Source: an uncultured Eubacterium sp.
Lineage (GTDB): Bacteria; Bacillota; Clostridia; Lachnospirales; CAG-274
Reading direction: 5' to 3'
Length of the DNA stretch: 64,000 bases
NCBI GenBank assembly: GCA_900545305.1
Contig: UQYD01000007.1
Location: forward strand, 6,605 to 70,604
The position numbers and the translations under genes are program-made. This document shows, in pieces, positions 14,998 to 24,516 of the stretch. The notes beneath the pieces are model-generated. The model was not told the DNA's origin and ran no database searches. It was given only the letters and a program-made list of their open reading frames with translations. Position 1 is the stretch's first letter. Every line of letters starts with the position of its first letter.

Positions 14998-17409
14998 TTA
15001 TTTAACAACGATATTTACAATTCTGCCAGGAACATAAATTTCCTTAACAATATTGCCTGAAAGTTTATCGCCTAAAGCAGCCTTAGCAGCAGCAAGAACT
15101 GTATCCTTATCAGTCTTAGGGTCAACAGAAAGCTGAACCTTAACCTTACCATTAATCTGAACAGCAATATTTACAGTTTCTTCCTTAAGCTTGCTTTCAT
15201 CATATTTTGGCCAACCATGAGTGAATACTGATGTATCGTGACCTAAAAGTTGCCACATTTCTTCTGAAATATGAGGAGTAAATGGAGCAAGAAGTAATGT
15301 AAGAGTTTCAAGAGAGTCCTTATCAATACCACCAGCAGCCTTAGCAACAGCAATCATCTTGTTAGTATATTCCATGAAACCAGAAACTACTGTATTAAGA
15401 GTAAGTGCTTCAAGACGCTTAGTAATTTCGCAAGTAAGCTTGTTCTTTACAAATTCCATTTCAGCTGTTGGCTTTTCAACGAGCTTGTCCTTATATTCAT
15501 TAACGAACTTCCAAACCTTGTTGAGGTAACGGAATACACCGTCAATACCGTTATCGTCCCATTCAGAATCAAGTTCAGGTGGTCCAATGAAAAGTTCGTA
15601 CATTCTTAATGAGTCGCAACCATAGTTTTCAACTGTTTCATCAGGAGAAACTACGTTACCCTTGTTCTTACTCATCTTAGCACCGTCTTTTGTAATCATA
15701 CCCTGATTGAACAATCTCTTGAATGGTTCATCAAAGTCTACAACGCCGATGTCGTGTAAGAACTTAGTATAGAATCTTGCATATAATAAGTGGAGAACGG
15801 CATGTTCAACACCACCTACGTACATATCAACAGGGAGCCACTTCTTTAATGCTTCCTTGCTTGCAAGTTCTTTATCATTGTGGTTATCACAATATCTGAG
15901 GTAGTACCAAGAAGAACCTGCCCACTGAGGCATAGTGTTTGTTTCTCTCTTAGCAGGACCACCACAGCAAGGACAAGTAGTATTTACCCATTCGTCAATA
16001 GCTGCAAGAGGAGATTCGCCAGTATCTGTAGGCTTGTAGCTCTTTACATTTGGAAGAATAACTGGAAGCTGGTCTTCCGGAACAGGAACTGTACCACACT
16101 TTTCACAATGGATAAGAGGAATAGGTTCGCCCCAGTATCTCTGACGAGAGAATACCCAGTCACGAAGCTTGAAGTTTACAGTCTTCTTACCGAAGCCTTT
16201 TTCTTCCATATAGTCAGGAACTTTCTTCTTAGCATCTTCTGACTTCATACCGTTGAACTCGTTAGAGTTAATCATAATACCAGGTTCAGTATATGCTTCT
16301 GTAAGGTTTTCAACTTCCTTACCGTCTTTACTGATAACCTGAATAATAGGTAAATCAAACTTCTTAGCAAATTCAAAATCTCTGTCATCGTGAGCTGGTA
16401 CACACATAATAGCACCAGTACCATAGTCAGCTAAAACGTAGTCAGAAACCCAAATTGGAGTCTTAGCACCGTTAAGAGGGTTAATGCCATAGCTACCAGT
16501 GAATACACCAGTTTTTTCTTTATCTGTCATACGAGATACGTTAGACTTTGTACTTGCTTCATAGCAGTACTTATCCATAGCATCTTTATATTCAGCAGTT
16601 GTAATTTCCTTTACAATAGGGTGTTCTGGAGAAAGAACCATAAATGTTGCACCGTATAAAGTATCAGGTCTTGTAGTATAAACCTTAATAGCCTTATCTG
16701 TACCATCAACAGGGAAGTCAATTTCAGCACCGTAGCTCTTACCAATCCAATCAGACTGCATTTTCTTAACCTTTTCTGGCCAATCAAGCTTGTCTAAGTC
16801 GTTAAGAAGTCTGTCAGCATACTTAGTAATTCTAAGCATCCACTGTCTTAAATTCTTCTTTGTAACTGTAGCACCACATCTGTCACAAACACCGTTAGTA
16901 GCTTCTTCGTTTGCAAGAACGGCTTTACAGTTAGGACACCAGTTTAAAGGCATTTCCTTTTCGTATGCAAGACCATTTTTGAACATCTGAATGAAAATCC
17001 ACTGAGTCCACTTGTAGTATTCAGGGTCAGTTGTGTTGATTTCCTTATCCCAGTCATAAATAGCTGCAATATCGTTAACCTGTCTTTTAATATTTGAGAT
17101 ACTCTTTTTTGTTGCCTCTGATGGGTGAGTACCTGTCTTGATTGCATAGTTTTCAGCAGGAAGACCGAAAGCATCCCAACCCATTGGGTGAAGAAGTTCG
17201 TAACCTTCCATTAACTTCTGTCTGCTTATTACATCAGAAAGAACATAGCCTCTCCAATGACCAACGTGAAGACCGTTGCCTGAAGGATATGGGAACATAT
17301 CCAAACAATAGTATTTAGGCTTACTGTCATCAGGTGGATTTACGGGATTTTCCTCCCAAATCTTACGCCATTTTTCTTCAATTTCTTTGAAATTATATTT
17401 TGTACTCAT
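14998..17409 (-). CDS. leuS: Leucyl-tRNA synthetase
   Basis: Class I aminoacyl-tRNA synthetase of 803 residues, the normal bacterial size. The HIGH motif appears as HVGH at residues 48-51, with the WRGYVLSDV stretch after it. The KMSKS loop reads GAKMSKNKGN near residue 577. A zinc-like CPNC...CDRCG segment lies near residue 160, and the inserted editing domain has TTRPDTLYGATFMVL. The C-terminal anticodon and tRNA-binding region is complete. GGAGG precedes the ATG. No T-box leader is visible in the short upstream region. It has its own terminator. Confidence 0.98.
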   Translation of the reverse strand: MSTKYNFKEIEEKWRKIWEENPVNPPDDSKPKYYCLDMFPYPSGNGLHVGHWRGYVLSDVISRQKLMEGYELLHPMGWDAFGLPAENYAIKTGTHPSEATKKSISNIKRQVNDIAAIYDWDKEINTTDPEYYKWTQWIFIQMFKNGLAYEKEMPLNWCPNCKAVLANEEATNGVCDRCGATVTKKNLRQWMLRITKYADRLLNDLDKLDWPEKVKKMQSDWIGKSYGAEIDFPVDGTDKAIKVYTTRPDTLYGATFMVLSPEHPIVKEITTAEYKDAMDKYCYEASTKSNVSRMTDKEKTGVFTGSYGINPLNGAKTPIWVSDYVLADYGTGAIMCVPAHDDRDFEFAKKFDLPIIQVISKDGKEVENLTEAYTEPGIMINSNEFNGMKSEDAKKKVPDYMEEKGFGKKTVNFKLRDWVFSRQRYWGEPIPLIHCEKCGTVPVPEDQLPVILPNVKSYKPTDTGESPLAAIDEWVNTTCPCCGGPAKRETNTMPQWAGSSWYYLRYCDNHNDKELASKEALKKWLPVDMYVGGVEHAVLHLLYARFYTKFLHDIGVVDFDEPFKRLFNQGMITKDGAKMSKNKGNVVSPDETVENYGCDSLRMYELFIGPPELDSEWDDNGIDGVFRYLNKVWKFVNEYKDKLVEKPTAEMEFVKNKLTCEITKRLEALTLNTVVSGFMEYTNKMIAVAKAAGGIDKDSLETLTLLLAPFTPHISEEMWQLLGHDTSVFTHGWPKYDESKLKEETVNIAVQINGKVKVQLSVDPKTDKDTVLAAAKAALGDKLSGNIVKEIYVPGRIVNIVVK

Positions 17410-17513
17410 AAGAATCCTCCATATTAAGTAAATACATATATTTTATACCATATACTTAAAAATTTCAAGTAGTATTGTAGAATTTCTGAATTTTTATACA
17501 AAGTATTGCAACA

Positions 17514-17548
17514 AAAAAGCCGTAAAACCTTTGTTGGATTTACGGCCA
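17514..17548 (-). terminator. Intrinsic terminator of the 213-aa membrane protein gene
   Basis: On the minus strand GCCGTAAA, loop, TTTACGGC, then six T. Confidence 0.88.
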
Positions 17549-17552
17549 AATT

Positions 17553-18194
17553 TTATTCTTCCATTAAAATATCAAGTGTTTTTAAAGTATTTTCAGTATT
17601 GTCTACAATAGGTACAAAACTTATATATGGAGTGTCATTTTGGAATAAGTTATATTTTTTCAATATTTTAGAGTCTTTAAGGCTTATACCATAAGGTTTT
17701 AATTCTCCTGTTTCAGGGTCTTTTATATCTAACACAAGTCCTTTTTTTCTAAGTTCATTTACCTTTTCATCAGATAAATAATCAGTAATAGGTGTTGTAT
17801 ATTCTACCTGCGTAAAGTTTTTTGTGTTTTCGGCATTGCTTAAAAGTAAGTGAAACTCCAAGGCATAAACGTAGGTGTTAAATTTTTGGTTTAAATCTGC
17901 CTCAACCATTACATCTGTGCTGTCAGAATAAAAGTTCTGTAGCTGTACTGATGTATGCTCAGGTAAATTAAGTTCCTTATTCAGGTCGGCTGTCATTTTG
18001 TCGGTATTTAATGCTGACAAAAATTGTCCATATATAGCAACACCACAAAAATTAGTGTCCGGCACTCTTATAAACATTGTATATATTAAAGATGATAGGG
18101 CTAGTACGGCAAGTATTGTACCAATGATGTGCAACTTGTAGTAGTCCCATATATATTCCAGTTTTTTCTTTTTACTTAAATCTTTAAATGTCAT
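17553..18194 (-). CDS. Hypothetical single-pass membrane protein
   Basis: A 213-residue protein that I do not recognise. A charged cytoplasmic start (FKDLSKKKKLEYIWDYYKLH) precedes one membrane segment at about residues 23-42. The remainder is probably extracytoplasmic, rich in Asn, Asp and Thr, and without cysteine pairs or repeats. The YIWDYYKLHIIG motif before the membrane segment is seen in many clostridial proteins of unknown function (from memory). It is monocistronic, transcribed towards leuS, with its own terminator. Confidence 0.7.
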   Translation of the reverse strand: MTFKDLSKKKKLEYIWDYYKLHIIGTILAVLALSSLIYTMFIRVPDTNFCGVAIYGQFLSALNTDKMTADLNKELNLPEHTSVQLQNFYSDSTDVMVEADLNQKFNTYVYALEFHLLLSNAENTKNFTQVEYTTPITDYLSDEKVNELRKKGLVLDIKDPETGELKPYGISLKDSKILKKYNLFQNDTPYISFVPIVDNTENTLKTLDILMEE

Positions 18195-18263
18195 TGTTAT
18201 CCTCTGTTCTAAAATACGTTTTTGTAATTATAGCATAAATGACATTTATATAAAAGAGAAAAA

Positions 18264-18947
18264 TTAATCTAAAATTTTACCGTCAGTTGAAATAGTTACA
18301 ACACTCCAAGGAATAAACTTACCGCTATCCATTAATGCTTTTTTAACGGCATTTTCAATTCCACCACAGCAAGGAACTTCCATTCTGACTACTGTAACAC
18401 TTTTAATATTGTTGTTTTTAATTATTTCAGTAAGTTTTTCTGAATAGTCTACATTATCAAGTTTAGGACAACCAATAATTGTAACTTTATTTTTCATAAA
18501 TTCATTGTGGAAGTTGCCATAAGCATATGCTGAACAATCAGCAGAAACTAATAAATTTGCATTGTTAAAATATGGAGCATTAACAGGCACAAGTTTAATC
18601 TGAACAGGCCATTGTCTAAGCTGGCTTGAAATATTAACTTCTGCTGTTGGTTGTTCTTCTCTTTCAATAGCTTTTGCCATAGAACCGGGACAGACAAAAC
18701 CGGATTTCTTCTTTGCCATATTGGCTTTAACAGCAACTTCATCGTAGGGTAAGGCTTCTCTTTCTACAAAAGAAATTGCGTTTGTAGGACAAGTTGGTAA
18801 ACAATCGCCTAAACCGTCACAATAATCATCTCTTAATAATACAGCTTTGCCATTTATCATACCTATTGCACCCTCGTGACAAGCTGATGCACAAGCACCA
18901 CAACCGTTACACTTTTCACTATCTATATGAATTATTCTTCTAATCAT
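18264..18947 (-). CDS. 4Fe-4S ferredoxin-like protein with a CCGG C-terminal motif
   Basis: A 227-residue cytosolic iron-sulfur protein. The first cluster motif is complete (C13, C16, C19, C23 in CNGCGACASAC). The second has only three of the four standard positions (C43, C49, C53 in CDGLGDCLPTC), where the second cysteine is a leucine. This is a common variant in anaerobes and may hold a 3Fe-4S cluster or borrow a ligand. The C-terminal half has a CPGS site, an LVSADCSAYAYG stretch and VPCCGGIENAVKKAL, resembling heterodisulfide-reductase-like cysteine motifs. It probably moves electrons in anaerobic metabolism; the partner is unknown. GGAGG precedes the start. Confidence 0.8.
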   Translation of the reverse strand: MIRRIIHIDSEKCNGCGACASACHEGAIGMINGKAVLLRDDYCDGLGDCLPTCPTNAISFVEREALPYDEVAVKANMAKKKSGFVCPGSMAKAIEREEQPTAEVNISSQLRQWPVQIKLVPVNAPYFNNANLLVSADCSAYAYGNFHNEFMKNKVTIIGCPKLDNVDYSEKLTEIIKNNNIKSVTVVRMEVPCCGGIENAVKKALMDSGKFIPWSVVTISTDGKILD

Positions 18948-19042
18948 TTTTTTGCCTCCTTAAATTTTATGTGTTTATTGTACAGTAACTTTTTAATAAA
19001 GTATGTTGTATTTACAACAAAATATAAAATTTTGGAGAAGAA

Positions 19043-20152
19043 TTAGTTTTCCCATTTTTGTATAAATGGAATAATGTAGTCACAAGTATCGTCTAAATTG
19101 TTTTGAATATTTGTGCTTGTAGCTTTTAAATTTACAGGGTCTATTTCTGTAATATAATATCTATCCTTATTATCCTTATATACGGTTGCAACAAGAGTAG
19201 GGCCACTTTCTTTGCTGTGGTAATCTGGAATGTATGAGAACATATATATTGGGTTTGATATACCTAGCTTTTTAAGTGTTTCTACTGTTACATTTTTATA
19301 ATCGCTGTATTTATCAATGTCTATATGTTCAGCAGTTTTTTGAGATTTTTTTATTGTAGTAACATCTCTGTCAATACGTTTAATCTGGAAATTATTTTCC
19401 TTTAAGGCATTTATATCCACAGTAAAAATTGTTGTATTATCTTGTGATATAAATATAACTTCACATTCTTTGGTAGTATAGTAATCATAATAGTCACAAG
19501 AAATGTTGAATTTGTTTTTTTCTATTTCTATTCCATAGTAATTATTAATGACTTCCAAGGCCTTTGTTATTGCATCTTCTTTTGATATGAAATTGTGACC
19601 TTCATTTATTAATTCAGGGGCATCTGTTATTGTGCTTTCTACGGGTTTGCTTAATTTGTCTACTATATCAAGCATTTTAGAACAATCGTTTTTGAAAATA
19701 TATAGTTTGCCATCAACTTCTGTAAGAAGATTATCAAATACAACAATACCATTAAAAAATATTTCGTTGTGGTTAGCTGAAATATAAATGTTCTTATTGT
19801 CTTTTGTATATAAAATACTTCTGCTATTATCTTTATTTTTTGGAATATATCCATTTTCAGCCATCAATGTACTAAGTAGAGGCTTATTTATAACCTGTAT
19901 TCTTGTAGCGTTAGTACAAATAATGGTTGAAAGTGTAATTACAGAAAGAATGGCTACAGCAATAAGTGTGCGAAAACCTGTTTTTGTTTTACTTCTATGT
20001 AAAATATTGTTCATTTTGTTTTTGTGATTTTCAGAAAATACAATATCATCATTAAAATTGTTTTTTATTTCATCGAATATTTCATTTTCAACTTCCGTAG
20101 CTGATTTTCTTATTAAATTATCTAAAATATCATCTATAAAATCTTTTGACAT
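19043..20152 (-). CDS. Putative transmembrane anti-sigma factor
   Basis: A 369-residue protein encoded one base after the ECF sigma gene, the classical arrangement of a sigma/anti-sigma pair. An acidic cytoplasmic domain (about 1-55) would hold the sigma factor. One membrane segment lies at about residues 60-80, and the rest is extracytoplasmic. A segment near residue 130 (EIFFNGIVVFDNLLTEVDGK) resembles the stalk repeat of copper-amine-oxidase-like N-terminal domains, hinting at a wall-facing sensor. The ligand is unknown. The call rests on gene pairing and topology more than on sequence motifs. Confidence 0.65.
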   Translation of the reverse strand: MSKDFIDDILDNLIRKSATEVENEIFDEIKNNFNDDIVFSENHKNKMNNILHRSKTKTGFRTLIAVAILSVITLSTIICTNATRIQVINKPLLSTLMAENGYIPKNKDNSRSILYTKDNKNIYISANHNEIFFNGIVVFDNLLTEVDGKLYIFKNDCSKMLDIVDKLSKPVESTITDAPELINEGHNFISKEDAITKALEVINNYYGIEIEKNKFNISCDYYDYYTTKECEVIFISQDNTTIFTVDINALKENNFQIKRIDRDVTTIKKSQKTAEHIDIDKYSDYKNVTVETLKKLGISNPIYMFSYIPDYHSKESGPTLVATVYKDNKDRYYITEIDPVNLKATSTNIQNNLDDTCDYIIPFIQKWEN

Positions 20153-20153
20153 A

Positions 20154-20669
20154 TTAAATTTCCTCCTTTAGCATTGTTTTAATTTTTTGTCTTGCTCGCT
20201 CAAGTCTTTTTTGTACAGTTTTTGTGTTTAAATCTAGTAGTTGACCTATTTCATTTACAGAATATCCATGTACTGCGTGAAGCATAAGGGGTATTTGATA
20301 TATTGCTTTTAACTTATAAATACATTTTTTAATGTTTTCGACAGAATTTTTATCAATTACTATATCGAATACATCGGTTTCGTTAATTATAGTACCTTCT
20401 TCAAGATTTTCAGGCTGTTTCTTTTGTTTGTTGTATAAATTTATAGCTGTATTTTTGCATATAAGTCCTAGAAAATTTCTAGTTTTTGTTTTGTCTGAAA
20501 TATCTATGTTATCTAAATGCTTCATTATTTTTATAAAAGAAATTTGAACAGCATCTTCTGCAAGACTTTTATCTTTTAAAATGCTATAGGCAACTTTATA
20601 CATAAATATGGAATAGTTATTATATAGAATTTCAGCCAAATTTTTTTGCTTGTGTAATAAATTTAGCAT
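20154..20669 (-). CDS. ECF-family RNA polymerase sigma factor
   Basis: A 171-residue sigma-70-type factor made of region 2 and region 4 only. Region 2 is ILKDKSLAEDAVQISFIKIMK with the conserved AEDAVQ core. Region 4 carries the helix-turn-helix GYSVNEIGQLLDLNTKTVQKR near residue 150. It would direct RNA polymerase to envelope-stress or similar promoters and be held by the membrane protein encoded next to it. GAGG precedes the ATG. A pair of 18-base direct repeats lies just upstream (20691-20738) and could be an autoregulatory site. Confidence 0.9.
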   Translation of the reverse strand: MLNLLHKQKNLAEILYNNYSIFMYKVAYSILKDKSLAEDAVQISFIKIMKHLDNIDISDKTKTRNFLGLICKNTAINLYNKQKKQPENLEEGTIINETDVFDIVIDKNSVENIKKCIYKLKAIYQIPLMLHAVHGYSVNEIGQLLDLNTKTVQKRLERARQKIKTMLKEEI

Positions 20670-20690
20670 TGTGACCTCCTTAAATATTAA

Positions 20691-20738
20691 AAAACAAATT
20701 TGCTTTCTATAATATATAACAAAACAAAATTGCTTTTT
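20691..20738. repeat. Two 18-base direct repeats upstream of the ECF sigma gene
   Basis: AAAACAAATTTGCTTTCT at 20691-20708 and AAAACAAAATTGCTTTTT at 20721-20738: 16 of 18 bases agree and the period is 30 bases. They are separated by an AT-rich block containing TATAAT (20708-20713). Possible regulator-binding or autoregulated promoter elements. Confidence 0.5.
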
Positions 20739-20825
20739 GCGACAGAAAAATTGTCTTTTATTGCAAAATCAAAATGTATTTGATATTATTATAAAGTAAA
20801 ATTATTTAAAATAAAGGTGTTGGAT

Positions 20826-21707
20826 ATGGAATATTACGAAAAGGAAAATAGTGTAGTTTTAAAGAATGTAAAAAACTTCAATATTGAAGAAATACTTGAA
20901 TGTGGTCAATGCTTTAGATTTGAAAAAATAGATGATTTAAAGTACAAAATAGTTGCCTATGGCAAGGTGTTGTATATTACTCAGATAGAGGACAGTGTAG
21001 AATTTACTCCTTGTAATAAGGAAGAATTTGAAAATATATGGTACGACTATTTTGATTTGGATACAGACTATAACAATATTATAGAAAAAATATCAAAAAA
21101 TGACCCAATTATGAAAAGTGCAACAGAATATGCTGACGGTATAAGGCTGTTAAATCAAGAGCCTTATGAATGTCTTTTAAGTTTTATTATTTCTCAGAAT
21201 AACAATATACCTAGAATAAAGAAAATAATAAGAGCTATGGCCGAAACATACGGAAAGTTTTTAGGAGATGAATATGCTTTTCCTAAACTTGATGAAATAG
21301 AAAATGCTACAGTTGAGGATTTAATGGAACTTAGAATGGGATTTAGAGCAAAGTATATTTTTGACTGTATATCTAAATTAAAAAATGGAGAAGTGGATTT
21401 ATCAAAGGCTAACACTTTAAATACTGATGACCTTAGAAAAGAACTTATATCTATAAAGGGTGTAGGTCAAAAAGTAGCTGACTGTGTTTTGCTTTTTTCT
21501 CTCAAAAGACGAGAAACCTTCCCTACAGATGTATGGATAAAGAGAGTTATGGAGCATTTGTATTTTAATGATGAAGAAAAGGATATAAAGGAAATTCACG
21601 CCTATGCACAGGAAAAGTGGGGCAAGTATTGTGGTTATGCACAGCAGTATTTGTTCTACTATGCCAGAAGTCTTAAAATAGGTACAGATAAGGAGAAGAA
21701 AAAATGA
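20826..21707 (+). CDS. 8-oxoguanine DNA glycosylase (HhH-GPD family)
   Basis: A 293-residue base-excision repair enzyme with the OGG-type N-terminal domain (CGQCFRF near the start). The HhH-GPD core follows: LLSFIISQNNNIPRIK, a helix-hairpin-helix with the catalytic lysine in IKGVGQKVADCV, and the catalytic aspartate in FPTDVWIKRVM. These match the Lys/Asp pair of OGG1 enzymes that remove 8-oxoguanine by a Schiff-base mechanism. GTG and TTG codons upstream are in frame. The ATG is preferred because AAAGG lies eight bases before it. The stop codon overlaps the DUF554 gene, so the two are translationally coupled. Confidence 0.9.
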   Translation: MEYYEKENSVVLKNVKNFNIEEILECGQCFRFEKIDDLKYKIVAYGKVLYITQIEDSVEFTPCNKEEFENIWYDYFDLDTDYNNIIEKISKNDPIMKSATEYADGIRLLNQEPYECLLSFIISQNNNIPRIKKIIRAMAETYGKFLGDEYAFPKLDEIENATVEDLMELRMGFRAKYIFDCISKLKNGEVDLSKANTLNTDDLRKELISIKGVGQKVADCVLLFSLKRRETFPTDVWIKRVMEHLYFNDEEKDIKEIHAYAQEKWGKYCGYAQQYLFYYARSLKIGTDKEKKK

Positions 21708-22405
21708 TTGCTACTATTATAAATGCTGTAGCTATTGTCATTGGTGGGTTATTAGGTCTTATTATAAAAGGTAGATTTAATAAAAAGCTACAAGCCATAG
21801 CATCACAGGCAACAGGCCTTTCTGTACTTGTAGTTGGATTAAATACAGCTTTGACACAACTTATTACACAGCCTTGCAATTCAGTATTATTCGTAATAAG
21901 TCTTGTAGTGGGTGGTCTTGTAGGTACTGTAATTAATGTAGAAGGCAGACTACAGGCTTTAGGTAGATGGGTTGAAAAGAAAGTTGGAGGAAGAAAAGGA
22001 GGAGTGTCCAGAGCCTTTGTTACAGCAACACTTTTATATTGCGTTGGTTCAATGGCTGTTGTAGGTTCTATAGAAAGTGGACTTCACCATAATTACAGCA
22101 TACTTTTGACAAAAAGCATAATGGATATGATATATGCTGTTATAATTGCCTCAACTCTTGGCTATGGTGTTATATTTTCAGCTGTAAGTGTTTTTATATA
22201 TCAGGGAGCTATTACAGTGCTTGCAGGTGTTGTAGAACCTTATCTTACAGGAGATATAATGAGAGAGATTGCCCTTGTAGGTGGTGTGCTTATAACAGGG
22301 CTTGGGATTGATTTGTTAAATATACGCAAAATTAATGTAGGTAATTTGCTTCCAGCCCTCTTAGTACCTGTGTTTTACTATGGTTTTTATTATATCGTTT
22401 TTTAA
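21704..22405 (+). CDS. DUF554 membrane protein
   Basis: A 233-residue integral membrane protein with about six or seven hydrophobic segments. Family features are visible: AVAIVIGGLLGLIIKGRF at the N-terminus, GLVGTVINVEGRL, YCVGSMAVVGSIESGL and GLGIDLLNIRKI. DUF554 proteins are uncharacterised and some are proposed transporters. Its ATG overlaps the TGA of the glycosylase gene by four bases. There is no obvious terminator before the groES promoter. Confidence 0.85.
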   Translation: MIATIINAVAIVIGGLLGLIIKGRFNKKLQAIASQATGLSVLVVGLNTALTQLITQPCNSVLFVISLVVGGLVGTVINVEGRLQALGRWVEKKVGGRKGGVSRAFVTATLLYCVGSMAVVGSIESGLHHNYSILLTKSIMDMIYAVIIASTLGYGVIFSAVSVFIYQGAITVLAGVVEPYLTGDIMREIALVGGVLITGLGIDLLNIRKINVGNLLPALLVPVFYYGFYYIVF

Positions 22406-22485
22406 AAATCAGAGAAAATCGAAGAAAATGAAAGAAAATCAAAGATAAATATGGAAAATCATTCTATATTCGGTGTTTTATATGG

Positions 22486-22514
22486 TTGCATAAAATGGGA
22501 TTGTAAACTAATAT
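22486..22514 (+). promoter_or_regulatory. Promoter of groESL
   Basis: TTGCAT (22486-22491), 17 bases, TAATAT (22509-22514). The CIRCE operator begins 11 bases downstream, so it covers the start site. Confidence 0.8.
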
Positions 22515-22524
22515 ATACCTAACG

Positions 22525-22551
22525 TTAGCACTCACACTAATTGAGTGCTAA
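22525..22551 (+). promoter_or_regulatory. CIRCE operator (HrcA binding site)
   Basis: Perfect consensus TTAGCACTC, nine bases, GAGTGCTAA. HrcA would repress groESL here in the absence of heat or misfolding stress. Confidence 0.97.
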
Positions 22552-22582
22552 CAGCACGAATTAAGTTTAAGGAGGAATTGTA

Positions 22583-22867
22583 ATGAGTTTAAAACCATTG
22601 TCAGACAGAGTTGTATTAAAGCAATTAGAGGCAGAAGAAACTACAAAGGGTGGTATTATCCTTACTACTCAGGCTAAAGAAAAGCCACAGGAAGCAGAGG
22701 TTGTTGCTGTTGGTCCTGGTGCTGTAGTTGACGGTAAAACAGTTCCTATGACTGTACAGGTTGGTCAGAAGGTTGTATACTCTAAGTATGCCGGAACAGA
22801 AGTTAAAAACGATGATGTAGAATATGTTATTGTAAAAGAAAGCGACATTCTCGCTATTGTAGAATAA
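22583..22867 (+). CDS. groES: Co-chaperonin GroES
   Basis: The 94-residue lid of the GroEL folding chamber, cytosolic heptamer. Sequence features: LKPLSDRVVLKQLEAEE at the N-terminus, a mobile loop (TTKGGIILTTQAKEKPQ) and VVAVGPG. The start has an AAGGAGG site. It is cotranscribed with groEL 20 bases downstream and controlled by the CIRCE operator upstream. Confidence 0.98.
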   Translation: MSLKPLSDRVVLKQLEAEETTKGGIILTTQAKEKPQEAEVVAVGPGAVVDGKTVPMTVQVGQKVVYSKYAGTEVKNDDVEYVIVKESDILAIVE

Positions 22868-22887
22868 TTTAGGAGGCATTGTATATT

Positions 22888-24516
22888 ATGGCAAAGCAGA
22901 TTAAATATGGTGTTGAAGCTAGAAAGGCTCTTGAAGCTGGTGTAAATAAGTTAGCTAATACAGTAAAGGTTACTTTAGGACCTAAGGGACGTAATGTTGT
23001 ACTTGACAAGAAGTATGGTACTCCACTTATTACAAATGATGGTGTAACTATTGCTAAGGACGTTGAACTTGATGACAACTTCGAAAATATGGGTGCACAG
23101 CTCGTAAAGGAAGTTGCTACTAAGACTAATGACGTTGCCGGTGATGGTACTACTACTGCAACAGTTCTTGCACAGGCTATGATCCAGGAAGGTCTTAAGA
23201 ACATTGCAGCAGGTGCAAACCCTATCATTTTAAGAAAGGGTATGGCAAAGGCTACAGAAGCTACTGTAAATGCTATCGAAAAGATGAGCCAGAAAGTAAA
23301 CGGCAAGGAACACATTGCTATGATTGCTTCTATTTCAGCTGCTGATGAAGAAGTAGGTAATATGATTGCTGATGCTATGGAAAAGGTTTCTAATGACGGT
23401 GTTATTACTGTTGAAGAATCTAAGTCTATGCACACAGAACTTGAATTAGTAGAAGGTATGCAGTTTGACAGAGGTTACTTATCAGCTTATATGTCAACTG
23501 ATATGGAAAAGATGGTTGCAAACCTTGACAATCCATATATCCTTATTACAGATAAGAAGATTAGCAACATTCAGGAAATTCTTCCATTACTTGAAGAAAT
23601 CGTTAAGATGGGTGCTAAGCTTCTCATTATTGCTGAAGACGTTGAAGGCGAAGCTCTTACTACATTAATCGTTAATAAGTTAAGAGGTACATTCAACTGT
23701 GTAGCTGTTAAGGCTCCTGGTTTTGGTGACAGAAGAAAAGAAATGTTAAAGGATATTGCAGTTCTTACAGGTGGTACAGTAGTAAGCTCTGAATTAGGTA
23801 TTGACTTAAAGGATGCTACTGTTGATATGCTTGGTAGAGCAAGAAGTGCAAACGTAACTAAGGAAAATACAGTTATCGTTGACGGTCTTGGCGATAAGGA
23901 CCAGATTGAAGCTAGAGTTAGCCAGATTAAGGCACAGCTTGAAGAAACTACTTCTGAATTTGATAGAGAAAAGTTACAGGAGAGACTTGCAAAGCTTGCT
24001 GGTGGCGTAGCTGTTATCAAGGTTGGTGCTGCATCTGAAATGGAATTAAAGGAAAAGAAGCTCCGTATGGAAGATGCTCTTGCTGCAACTAAGGCTGCTG
24101 TTGAAGAAGGTATCATCTCTGGTGGTGGTTCTGCTTACATTCACTGTATTCCAGAAGTTGAAAAGGTTTACGCATCTCTTGAAGGCGATGAAAAGACTGG
24201 TGCTGGCGTTATCTTAAAGGCTCTTGAAGCTCCACTTCGTCAGATTGCTGCTAATGCAGGTCTTGAAGGTGCTGTAATCGTAAATCAGGTTAAGAATAGC
24301 GAAGTTGGTCATGGTTTCAATGCTCTTACTGAAGAATATGTTGATATGGTTAAGGAAGGTATCATTGACCCAACTAAGGTTACTAAGAGTGCTATCCTTA
24401 ATGCAAATAGTGTAGCTTCTACAATTCTTACAACTGAAGCTATCGTTGCTGATGAAAAAACAGAAGAACCTGTAAATCCAGCTGCCGGCATGGGCGGTAT
24501 GGGTGGAATGATGTAA
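22888..24516 (+). CDS. groEL: Chaperonin GroEL
   Basis: A 542-residue Hsp60 chaperonin. It has the ATP-binding segments KVTLGPKGRNVV and GDGTTTATVLAQAM, the family signature around AAVEEGIISGGGSA, and the typical GGMGGMM tail. An in-frame TTG three codons upstream is unlikely: AGGAGG lies at normal distance from the ATG used here. Codon use is more GC-rich and optimised than the neighbouring genes, as expected for high expression. A structured stretch with three hairpins follows the stop codon before the terminator. Confidence 0.99.
   Translation: MAKQIKYGVEARKALEAGVNKLANTVKVTLGPKGRNVVLDKKYGTPLITNDGVTIAKDVELDDNFENMGAQLVKEVATKTNDVAGDGTTTATVLAQAMIQEGLKNIAAGANPIILRKGMAKATEATVNAIEKMSQKVNGKEHIAMIASISAADEEVGNMIADAMEKVSNDGVITVEESKSMHTELELVEGMQFDRGYLSAYMSTDMEKMVANLDNPYILITDKKISNIQEILPLLEEIVKMGAKLLIIAEDVEGEALTTLIVNKLRGTFNCVAVKAPGFGDRRKEMLKDIAVLTGGTVVSSELGIDLKDATVDMLGRARSANVTKENTVIVDGLGDKDQIEARVSQIKAQLEETTSEFDREKLQERLAKLAGGVAVIKVGAASEMELKEKKLRMEDALAATKAAVEEGIISGGGSAYIHCIPEVEKVYASLEGDEKTGAGVILKALEAPLRQIAANAGLEGAVIVNQVKNSEVGHGFNALTEEYVDMVKEGIIDPTKVTKSAILNANSVASTILTTEAIVADEKTEEPVNPAAGMGGMGGMM

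Noticed and set aside
17410..17513. T-box leader for leuS
   Set aside because: The region is only about 100 bases and AT-rich. It has no T-box core motif or antiterminator, and part of it is the terminator of the neighbouring gene.
22869..24116. Long minus-strand open frames opposite groEL (22869-23435 and 23571-24116)
   Set aside because: They are shadows caused by the biased codon use of groEL. The products are low-complexity Ser/Ala-rich and have no ribosome sites.
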